Shown here: positions 9,132-16,413 of the stretch, piece after piece
Numbering within the stretch: position 1 is the stretch's first letter
Layout of the letters: every line of letters starts with the position of its first letter
DNA from: Cryoendolithus antarcticus
Taxonomy: Eukaryota > Ascomycota > Dothideomycetes > Cladosporiales > Cladosporiaceae
NCBI GenBank assembly: GCA_002077065.1
Contig: NAJO01000132.1
Span: 1 to 16,413, forward strand
Reading direction: 5' to 3'
Length of the DNA stretch: 16,413 bases
The notes under the pieces: generated by a model
What the model was told of the DNA's origin: nothing
The model's input: the letters and a program-made list of their open reading frames with translations, nothing else
Database searches by the model: none
Made by a program: the position numbers and the translations under genes

Positions 9132-9760
9132 TCATCGGCCTCCGCGCGGTTGTCCGATCATCATATTACATTGTACCATCACTCGAGAATTGAACTGTGC
9201 GCGCTGCAACGTGTTCTCTTTCTTGGGCGAGCGGCAATTCCTGGCTATGTGGCCGACCTTGCTACAATTGTAGCAAGGTTAGTCCTCCGTTGGTCTTGCC
9301 TTGCGGCTTCTGGCCTTTCTTGGGCAGCGGTCGACCCCGTCGGGTCACATTGAGGTCCATTGGGTCGCCCCGGTCGAAATCGTTGCGCTTGGCGAGTCGG
9401 TCCGGGGATAACAACTGAACGTCCAAGAGGTGTGTCGTGTTTTCTCTCCATGAGTCGTTCATAAGCTTGTCGCCAATGTCGATGGCTGCTTTCACAAACC
9501 ATTCATGAGTTCGTCCTTGAACTTTCCTAGAGACCTCATCGGCATACGGTCGGGAGTGCGTCATCGTCCCAGCTGATCTGCTGAGTGTACTCTCAGAACT
9601 CGGCGGTATAGTCGGACGCCCCTAGTTTGATTGACATCAGGGACGTCAGCACTGATTGTTTTTCTTATCGTGACTTGGGCCGGCTCCATCGCGATCGTGC
9701 ATGCGTGGCGGGTAGCCGTGATGGCTTCGAACGTATGTCTGAACATCGCGATCTGCCCAC
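9132..9760 (-). mobile_element. Gag-like retrotransposon relic, module A, with CCHC zinc knuckle
   Basis: Read on the minus strand, fragments in several frames match the end of a Ty3-type Gag. They are SDYTAEF-stop-EYTQQISWDDDAL (about 9565-9630), then KDELMN and AIDIGDKL, then DRGDPMDLNVTRRGRPLPKK, then the zinc knuckle and a short tail ending at TGA 9132-9134. The pieces parallel module B (SDYSVKFQEYAQ...WDDDAL and GDRMDLSATQ), so these are two related Gag modules in the same orientation. Only 28 bp separate the end of this one from the ATG of module B. Frameshifts and stops rule out a working protein. The left end of the homology, around 9760, is vague. Confidence 0.68.
9234..9275 (-). other. 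CCHC zinc knuckle of Gag module A
   Basis: The codons read CYNCSKVGHIARNC, an exact C-x2-C-x4-H-x4-C nucleocapsid motif, followed by RSPKKE. In retroelements this motif binds RNA during packaging. All four metal ligands survive although the flanking frame is broken. Confidence 0.88.
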
Positions 9761-10450
9761 ATGTGCCCGTGGCACAGCGGGTGAAAATCGAGGAACTTCG
9801 GTGATTGGCGGACTTCCACGAGCGGCGGTGATCGAAACGGCGGCAAGCTGCGCGCAGGATTGTCGCTTGATAGCCTGATCAAGCGACGACATGCTCAGTG
9901 ACCCTAGCGGGCGCGAACGAGTGCAACTGATGCTCAAACGCAATAAGCGCTCACATCTTATCTAGCACAGAGCGCCGATCATGCAGCTGTGCTCGGTATC
10001 GGGTTCTACATATGAGGCCTAGCAGAATGAGTGGGCTTCGTCCGTTCAGCTGGTCGATTTGCTGGAGGCTTTGAAGATTTGCCCTGAGTGTCGTCAAGAT
10101 TGGGCTGGGACAACCGCGATTCCGAGCGCCTAATGGTGCATTGCATGCGCGTCGCAACGCTCGAGCACGCAGTTCTCCGCTTTCCATCGGATCCGTCCTG
10201 ATTGCCGAATCCGGAGACTAGAAATCTGAAATCTGATATCTGGAGCCCGTCTCTTGACTTCAAAGCTGGTAAGCGCTCGTACGTGCATAGGCCGCAGCAT
10301 CGTACTTCACACTGCTGGCACGCGCTGGATTACTTTTCCCTCGTCAGGCCAAAGCCACAGACGACACAATTTGCAACAGGCTTGCGCGGCGAACCATAGT
10401 ACTCTACCGAATAAACGCAACTCAATCAGTTCCCTCATCGTCCCGGAGCA
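9761..10450. other. Stretch between Gag module A and the coiled-coil relic
   Basis: No family-like coding sequence was recognised on either strand. An ATG frame of 78 codons on the minus strand (10187-9951) has an unremarkable composition. A small repeat (AAATCTG twice) lies near 10222-10240. If the Gag modules belonged to an LTR element, its 5' LTR should lie here, but I could not identify a second LTR copy to match it. Confidence 0.4.
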
Positions 10451-11011
10451 ATGTCCCTGGAAGCCCCAGAGAGTCGGCAGGTGCCGGGTCTGCCATTATA
10501 TCCAAGGTATCTGCCAATGCGTTCCAGTCGTACATCCGCCGACAGCGAGGCCGAGTTGCTCAACGATTCCACTGGGTCCTAAGAGGAAGATATGACCCAC
10601 GATTCCCATGGACCTCGCAAGAGCTTGCCGCAACTGCTAGATGCGGAACGCTGGGCACATCATCGCACTCTGGAAGCGTGGCGCGCCCATTATGAGAGCT
10701 GTGCAGATGTCGAAGAGCAAGCCATGCAGCAGCGGGTCGCAGCGGAGAAACTCGCCGTTGAATTTGGTAAGACGAGCAAGGCACTTGTCGCGACCGATAC
10801 CGAACGGCTTGCGCTGCTACAGTAGATGCTGGGGATGCATGATCGGCTACTGGCGTGCGAGAAGCAGCTGGCTGCTTGTAACAATGAGAGACTCGAGCTC
10901 TTGCAACAAGTCTCGGACCGTCAGCAAGCGTTTGCCTACGGCGAACCACGTCTGAGGCTGTTGATCGGAGTACATCCGTCTATCCACTGTGAGCTGCCTA
11001 CTAGGTACTGA
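10451..11011 (+). pseudogene. Decayed coiled-coil protein gene, unrecognised
   Basis: From ATG 10451 one frame runs for 187 codons with only two internal stops, TAA at 10580-10582 and TAG at 10823-10825. Either can be a single C-to-T change in a Gln codon. The first 45 residues are polar and proline-rich (MSLEAPESRQVPG...). The rest is strongly helical with heptad-like leucines: LPQLLDAERWAHHRTLEAW, EEQAMQQRVAAEKLAVEF, then HDRLLACEKQLAACNNERL and LELLQQVSDRQQ. A stop-depleted frame of this length with coiled-coil composition is unlikely by chance. I do not recognise the family; it may be a transposon accessory protein or a host gene. A second exon may follow: after a TACTGAC...CGCAG acceptor at 11020, a frame starting DAHYQPHAAKYGLRELTD runs for about 60 codons, but no donor fits well. 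Confidence 0.5.
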
Positions 11012-11020
11012 CAAACGCAG

Positions 11021-11320
11021 ACGCCCATTACCAGCCCCATGCCGCCAAGTACGGTCTCCGAGAGCTCACCGACTCCTCCAACCACATTGTGTCTCAGCCC
11101 GACGCGGATACGCCCCATGCGACTGCAACTCGATATGAGAGCCGCACGCCGACGAAAGCAGAAGATTATGTGCTGCAAGAAGCTACCCTTATCTTCCACA
11201 GTGATTAGAACGCCCCAAGCTACAACATTCGACCGATTTTCATCCATCTACAGCATGCCGAGACAGTCACGCCGCTGTTCAGCAACAGGTCCGGCATACG
11301 CTCTGCCGGACTGTAGATAG
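11021..11320 (+). other. Possible second exon of the coiled-coil relic
   Basis: Directly after a good branch/acceptor pair (TACTGACAAACGCAG), one frame reads DAHYQPHAAKYGLRELTD and stays open for about 60 codons to a TAG near 11207, then runs on to a TAG near 11320. The best-looking donor (GTGAGC at 10989) would give a 32-nt intron, too short for comfort, while a GTACAT donor at 10970 gives 51 nt but the wrong frame. It is linked to the upstream frame only tentatively. Confidence 0.25.
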
Positions 11321-11837
11321 TACTAGTATGTATATCACGAATCAGCCCTAGGTTCTTTGAACTGTATGAGTGGTGCTTCACTCTCGCGGCAACGACTGTC
11401 GAATGAAGAGCTGGATGAGGCGTCCTTTGTAGCGTAATCCACGATGTTTCCAGCCAGTCTTCGAGTGTTGCAGATTTCTGCGTGATCGGGTGCCGTCCGT
11501 GTTGCCGTTGTGTTGACATTTGCGGCTGAAGATATCCGTCCTGATTAATAGAAATTCGACATGTTCGTTCTATGAGCAGGGAACTCCGTAAACCGGAGAT
11601 GCACTTCCGGACAATTAATTGTAAAGTCATGGATGTTTAGAGAGCAAGTGAGGGTACAGTACCTCATTTAGCTTCGGCAGAACAAGGATTAGAAATAGTC
11701 CATTGAAATCGCGTCTCTTGGCGGGAAGAGGTGGGGTTGAAACACACTTCCCGGTCGGCTGATATTGCGACCGCGTTCTTCTTACCGACTCCAACACCAC
11801 GTCGAGACGATGGTATCTTAATCTGCAACACGACTAC
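11321..11837. other. Upstream region of the DUF7924-like gene
   Basis: This 517-bp stretch should contain the promoter of the gene starting at 11838. On the minus strand a 136-codon ATG frame (11630-11220) covers much of it. Its composition is not clearly protein-like and it overlaps the relic exon on the other strand, so I do not call it. No repeat or motif stood out. Confidence 0.4.
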
Positions 11838-13435
11838 ATGGCGAGACGGAGTACTGACCGTGTGACGCAATCTGTCTCTCTGCCTACCCATCCGCGCAGA
11901 AGCCAACGTCTCCTTGAGCTCCACAAAGCGCTTTCTCAAAGGCAACCGCATCGTCACGAACAACTCCCATCGCCATCGCCATCGCCATTCACTTCACGCG
12001 TAAAAAGGTCAGCTGGGAAGAGAAGGCGTTCCGAGCTCGAAGGCCCGGAAGGAGAGAGCGAGATACGAAAGAGGGCGCGAAGGGCGAACGACTCTGATCA
12101 AGCTACGACCCAACTGCCGTACGACCCTGTGGCGTACTGGATACAAACATCCACCTGGCCAAGGCAGATGAAGCAGAAGTCTGGCGGAATGAGCTTGCCC
12201 AACTCCAAACGCAAAAGCTCGTCTACACACCACCCCGGCAAAGAGCAGCGGCTCGAACAAAATGGGATATACATGAAGTCATCGAGGCTGCTGCAAAGAG
12301 AGAGCAAGCGATTCTGCGATCAGCTTCTCGAGACCATGGACCTATTGGATACCCTTGCTATCCCGTTGATAAGATAGACGATGTCCTCGATCGTGTTCAC
12401 GGCCTCAACGAGGCGAGGCTACAAAGGGATGTTACGCCGTGGGTTGTACCGTCTGCAGAAAACCTCTTCTTCTCAGGCGTCGCAGGCCTTGATGGCATTG
12501 GAGAAGAGATCAATGCAGAGTGGGTGCGGTGTGAGCCCATGGGCTTATCGAGACCCAAGCCTGACTTTACCGTTGGGCTGCGGCGATCAGCTTTCAGGAA
12601 TGAGGAGCTCGAGAAACTGGAAAACTACGGGACTCCCCAGAACCCATTCTACTTCACGCCTGATCTCAGCTTTCCGTTCCTGATATGCGAAGCTAAAACC
12701 GGGCGGATCAGGATTGACCAAGCCGATACGCAAAACATTCACAGCGCTAGCATTGCAACGAAGGCCATCGTTAGTCTGTACGTTGCAGCGTTCGGAAGAG
12801 AGCACGAGAAAACAAAGGCCCTTCTCGGGCGTGTACTCGTCTTCACTGTATCTGACAACAACCGCATGGTCAATCTTTATGGTCACTACGCGGTTGCAGG
12901 CATGAACAGCAGCGACGACGATGGAGATGATACGGTGGACTCTTATCAGTATTTCCGTTACGATATCGCCATTTTCAGTCTCAGCATGTACGACGGGAGA
13001 GAAAGATTCAGGGCTTATAACTTTGTGAGGAACCTGTACGACAGATTCGCTCCGCAACATCTGGAAAGGATACGGGAGGCTGTTGGATCTGTGCAAAGGC
13101 CCGTCCCTCACACAGGACTCTCATTCGCCGCATCCGACATCGGACTTGACGAGGGCAGCTCGCAGCAAGGCTCCGAAGCGATTGCGTCTCAGGAGAACGC
13201 TGTCTTCAGAACACCGAGTGAGCCCGCCAGTGCCTCACAGAAACGAGACATGGCCAATATGAAAGGCCAGTTGGATAAGCTGCTGCGGCAGTTGCAAGAG
13301 CTGGGGCAGCATAGCAGAGACAAGGAGGAGAGGATGGAGCGGCTGATGGAGCAGCAGAAAATGGAGAGCAAGGAGCAGCTGGAACAGTTGACGGGCGTGA
13401 TATCGAGATTGCAGGAATTGATGGATACTTCCTAG
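11838..13435 (+). CDS. DUF7924-like protein with PD-(D/E)XK nuclease signature and coiled coil; apparent frameshift
   Basis: The ATG at 11838 opens a basic, Ser/Pro-rich N-terminus (KRRRSELEGPEG, IRKRARRAN) and then LPYDPVAYWIQTSTWP (about residues 94-109), typical of the N-terminal part of fungal DUF7924-type proteins. Homology then moves to another frame, open without a stop from 12098 to TAG 13435. This carries RDHGPIGYPCYPVDKIDDVL, KPDFTVGLRRSAF and, 42 residues after that Asp, FLICEAKTG, then QADTQNIHS, RVLVFTVSDNN and YNFVRNLYDRF. The PD...ExK pair plus the downstream Gln/Asn helix is the layout of a PD-(D/E)XK nuclease fold. The last 65 residues form a coiled coil. The frame change lies at about 12160-12200. 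No intron with acceptable sites and the right length fits, so it is an indel, an assembly error or a broken gene. An intact product would be about 530 residues. Biochemical function is unproven. Confidence 0.72.
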
Positions 13436-13996
13436 AACCAACCTAAATGAACTGTCCACAGCACATTTCCTGTGCTTCGGATCAATGTCTGTATGACTGG
13501 TGGAGAAGGGCTATCACTCTGTGGGAACACACGTTAGTCTTCTTGACAACGTTTGCGCAAAATCGATCTCTAGTGGGGTTCTCCATCGCATCTTTGAGAT
13601 GCACGCCACGGGGACTTAGAACCCCAAAGCGAGGGCATTCGGGTTGATAGTCTGAAGACCACGAAGCGAGACACATGACCGCAGCTAACTCCACGGCAAG
13701 GATGACAGACGTTCGAGCACCTGTATGGCTCAGAGGCTTTCAGCTCACGTTCTGTCTGAATTGTAACTACATGCGATCATAAGTATGGTGTTGTGGCTTT
13801 CCTTTCGAGCTGGCAGCATGGCACTGATCAAGCTTCTTGCAGTGAGCAACGTCATCCAGCAACTAGAATCCTTGCCTGAAACTAACGAATACGTGTGCTC
13901 GGAGGGTGGGCGATTAATTGATTGATTGATTCTGATACGCTATGTGTTGACTTCGTGTATTGCCCATCGTGGGTCGAGTGAAAGCCTATCAGATGC
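13436..13996. other. Intergenic stretch after the DUF7924-like gene
   Basis: It should hold the 3' end of the DUF7924-like gene and, at its right end, that of the minus-strand small gene. Frames here lack ATG starts or family features. A short GATT/ATTG repeat lies at about 13912-13930. Nothing else is seen. Confidence 0.4.
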
Positions 13997-14269
13997 TCAG
14001 CCACCCGATAAAACAACTTGTCGAAACGCGACTTCTACCTTGAGAATGAACTTGGCTACCTTTTGGAAGCATGTAGGGTTGCCGTCGCCCCCGGCCGTTG
14101 CACGGTTTAGAGCATCGAATATGTCTCGATCTTTCTGGTCCCTTTCGTCGCGAATCGTGCAGATGGGGCATAGTCGACGATCAAGAGTATGCAAAGTATA
14201 ATACTGTAAGGTTACGGCTCTGGTTTTGTAACGTGCAAGTTCCCTCGAAACTTTAGGTTTGTTTGCCAT
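13997..14269 (-). CDS. Possible small CxxC protein, unrecognised
   Basis: A 90-residue ATG frame (MANKPKVSRELARYK onward) with no stop, ending at TGA 13997. It is Lys/Arg-rich at the start, has a CPIC pair near residues 34-37 followed by a highly charged RDERDQKDRDIFDAL stretch, then a CFQKVAKFILKVEVAF helix. The composition is clearly more protein-like than other short frames in this part of the window. A single CxxC does not make a zinc finger, and I recognise no family. It could be a small lineage-specific gene or an exon of a larger decayed one. Confidence 0.38.
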   Translation of the reverse strand: MANKPKVSRELARYKTRAVTLQYYTLHTLDRRLCPICTIRDERDQKDRDIFDALNRATAGGDGNPTCFQKVAKFILKVEVAFRQVVLSGG

Positions 14270-14497
14270 TCCGAGTCTAGAGAGTTCTCGATGCTTGCAT
14301 AGATCACTTCACGGGACAGATATCCACATAGGTACGCTCTTACTGTTATGCAGCTTCTCTTATGACTGCGGAACTCTTCCTATGGATGTGTCATGGAGAT
14401 GGAGAAGGGGGTAGATTAGAGCTCAGCTCCGATGGCGCTGAAACACGCTTCGGCGCAGCAACAAGGCGTATAGGTCGCCGCACACCTATATCTTGCG

Positions 14498-15127
14498 ATG
14501 TGTCCCATCCAGCCTATACTGTACTCGCTTAGCGCGAGTGCCGGTGCCGGGGCCGGGCGACTCACAGCTGTCCCCGCATGCGATCGGTTGGTTAGAGTAC
14601 CAGAGCGTAATGGAAGGAATCGCTCCGGCGACCTACTAGCAACGGCTCACGGGCAGGCGGCGAAGTTTGGAAGGCGCAGGGAGCCTAAAAGCTTGCACAG
14701 CTTGCAGCGCCGTGTGGCTGCTGCGCCTGCCAATGACGCATATAATGAAAATATAACTCACTAGGAAGAGAAGGGACGAGCAAGGATACTCAACAACGCT
14801 CTACGCTGGTCTTGCATCTATGGCGCTGCTTCTGACATTGCTCAGGAAGCTGTAGCCGACTGGGAACACACATCTGCCCTCTAACAATATGCCATCGCAA
14901 GGATGTATCATGCTCTCAACTCTGATTGAGCTTTCCCGACACTGAATGGCGTGAGGAACATCAAACGCGATGTCCGCGCCTGTGCACTCAACGCTCCTCA
15001 ATTCATGCTTTTCGCGCCTGATAACTCGAGATCGAGCGACTGTACGCGATCACATACCGCTTTCGCTGCAAACCAACCGGTGAACGTTGGTAAACCAATA
15101 GCATTAGGCTTTGTACCGCCTATGTGA
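14498..15127 (+). pseudogene. Decayed reading frame of unknown type
   Basis: From ATG 14498 one frame runs 210 codons to TGA 15125-15127 with three internal stops: TAG just after NENITH (about 14762), TAA after ADWEHTSAL (about 14882) and TGA after MYHALNSD (about 14927). About ten stops would be expected by chance. Between the stops it reads like protein: EEKGRARILNNALRWSCIYG, ASDIAQEAVADWEHTSAL, FPTLNGVRNIKRDVRACAL and NAPQFMLFAPDN. The first 60 codons, Gly/Ala/Arg-rich, are less convincing. The same frame continues past 15127 with more stops but still helical segments (QRSINDIHNAANASKQQ at about 15298). I cannot name a family. Given its neighbours it may be part of a transposon. Confidence 0.35.
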
Positions 15128-15646
15128 CCGCCTTGATTGCTGGCTATGCAATCGTGCCAGGTTTGAAGTTCGCAGTGTGTATTGCAGGACCCAGGATTAG
15201 TGCCTCACCCTCCAGCGCTCAAAGATCCAGGAATACAGAAGGCAGTCCTACGTTCTAAGGGTAAGAGTATCTGACTAGCAGCGGCAACTGTCCGCTTTTA
15301 ACGGTCCATCAACGACATACATAATGCCGCCAATGCGTCAAAACAGCAGGATGCGGAAACCTGCGTTACTAAACTGCTTTCGATTCTCGTGACCATACAA
15401 GCCTGAATTTGGATCAGTTGGGATGGTATAGCATACGTGTAGTCATGACACTTCCTTCTCAGACTGAGACTTGCTCGAGGAGCATCGGACTTCGAATCTT
15501 GCTCGCCTCATCAGGTAACCAAGCAATCAATGATCAATCAACCAATCAAAAATCAGGCGCATTTATACCGATAGTATATGCAATGATTGTACAGCCTCCA
15601 AAGTCAACTTGACTTGTTCTCGGGGAACTTCTATCCATATATCACT
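15128..15646. other. Stretch before the hAT-like transposase
   Basis: It contains possible further decayed codons of the preceding relic (to about 15405). At about 15520-15555 there is an A/T-rich run with repeated AATCA units. If the hAT element is complete on this side, its terminal inverted repeat should lie here, but without the other end I cannot identify it. Confidence 0.35.
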
Positions 15647-16413
15647 ATGGTCGGTACTCGATTACAGCATTATACACCTGCAGATGATCGTGACCGCCTC
15701 AATGTTGTGCTTCTTGACCTTGGTGGCACTATTCAGCGAGGTGAAGCAGAGGAAGATACGTTTCTTGTGCCGAATCCTATGGCAACCCCCGTCCAGTCCC
15801 AGACATCCTCCATAATTGCCTCTACTCGAACGCCGATACCCTCCAACCGCGCGTGGATTCTTCAGAGGAAACGAAGTACCGCAAAGACAGGCCGTTGGCA
15901 GAACGATGAGCAGATGTGGAAGTACCCGTGGTACAGGCTGCCGCGCGAAGAGGAGCGGAATGATCATGGACAGAGGCTCTTCTACTGCGTTTTCTGTGTA
16001 TAGTGCAACATCTCGTCTAATGACACTGGGAATCTCAAGACACACAGCACTCTTGTTGGTCGAGCGATTGTGTAGCCTACTGAGCAACTGCAAAATCAGT
16101 CTATTGAGAAGGGGCCTCAGAACATGGCTTCTGATAAAGCCACAGTGATGATGTCCGAGCCAGTGTTGTTGTGAAGCATACGGTGGATAGACAGCTGTTC
16201 CGCAACGCAGTCACTCGCTTTGTTACAACCTGCAGCCTGTCATAACTGAGCGTTTCGAACGAGGATTCCAAGGTCATGATATTGGCTGCTAATCCAGAGA
16301 CTGAACATGCATAGATCAAGGCTACCACCCTGAGGCCTCGCATCAAGCTAATGTTTGAAGAGCACCAGCTAGTGACTGGCGTCCTATCTGCACTTACAAT
16401 GAGTGCAGAGTCT
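15647..16413 (+). mobile_element. hAT-like transposase with BED-type zinc finger, decayed, cut by the window edge
   Basis: The ATG at 15647 has A at -3 and G at +4. About 118 codons follow, including QMWKYPWYRLPREEER and FYCVFC, then TAG (16001-16003). In the same frame CNISSNDTGNLKTH follows: aromatic residues, a CxxC and a GNLKTH helix form the pattern of a BED zinc finger, the DNA-binding head of many hAT transposases. The second zinc histidine seems lost. Another TAG lies at 16073. At about 16165 the homology changes frame and reads RQLFRNAVTRFVTTCSLS, stop, NEDSKVMILAANPE, stop, IKATTLRPRIKLMFEEHQ and VTGVLSALTMSAES to the edge. This resembles the region before the catalytic domain of fungal hAT transposases. 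The catalytic RNase H-like domain would lie outside the window. Confidence 0.7.

Noticed and set aside
9951..10187. 78-codon ATG frame on the minus strand
   Set aside because: It is Arg/Leu-rich without motif or conserved neighbours, of a length expected by chance, and does not join to Gag module A.
11220..11630. 136-codon ATG frame on the minus strand
   Set aside because: It is open, but the composition is not convincingly coding, there is no recognisable domain, and it overlaps the plus-strand relic exon.
12129..12193. A 65-nt intron that would repair the DUF7924-like frame
   Set aside because: The length fits the frame change, but the donor (GTGGCG) is weak, there is no branch site, and it would remove the YWIQTSTWP part of a family motif.
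14575..14640. tRNA-like string GGTTGGTTAGAGTACC
   Set aside because: It resembles a D-arm, but no anticodon stem, T-loop consensus or matching acceptor stem could be placed around it.

Overview
The window looks like nuclear DNA of a filamentous ascomycete. The evidence is short (about 50 nt) GT-AG introns with CTGA-type branch sites, fungal protein families (a fringe-like glycosyltransferase, a DUR3-type urea transporter, an F-box/WD40 protein, a DUF7924-type protein) and decayed Ty3-type and hAT-type transposons. A Dothideomycete is my best guess, from overall resemblance only. No tRNA, rRNA, CRISPR array or bacterial operon signal was seen.

Layout. 1-2570: two intact host genes lying tail to tail, a fringe-like glycosyltransferase (+) and a small two-helix membrane protein (-) whose last 31 codons sit in a second exon. 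3234-4065: the 5' third of a DUR3-like urea transporter (+), broken by an in-frame stop and then cut off. 4066-4869: no gene, but a cluster of short GC-rich repeats and a GTT microsatellite. 4870-6218: an F-box/WD40 protein (-), probably with a short first exon. 6219-7640: no convincing gene. 7643-9760: two decayed Gag-like modules (-), one carrying a perfect CCHC zinc knuckle. 10451-11320: a decayed coiled-coil coding sequence (+). 11838-13435: a DUF7924-like protein with a PD...ExK nuclease signature and a C-terminal coiled coil (+), interrupted by an apparent frameshift. 13997-14269: a possible small CxxC protein (-). 14498-15127: a decayed reading frame of unknown type (+). 15647 to the right edge: the N-terminal part of a decayed hAT-like transposase with a BED-type zinc finger (+), running off the window.

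Taken together, the left 6 kb is mostly ordinary gene space (with one broken transporter), and the right 9 kb is a transposon-derived compartment in which nearly every reading frame carries stops or frameshifts. The damage resembles RIP (repeat-induced C-to-T mutation). However, every stop codon can arise from CAA, CAG or CGA by one C-to-T change, so the stops alone do not prove RIP, and the region is not strikingly AT-rich by eye. The genes do not form an evident pathway. I found no clearly new system; the DUF7924-like gene among transposon relics and the internally duplicated acidic segment of the glycosyltransferase are the most interesting host-type features.
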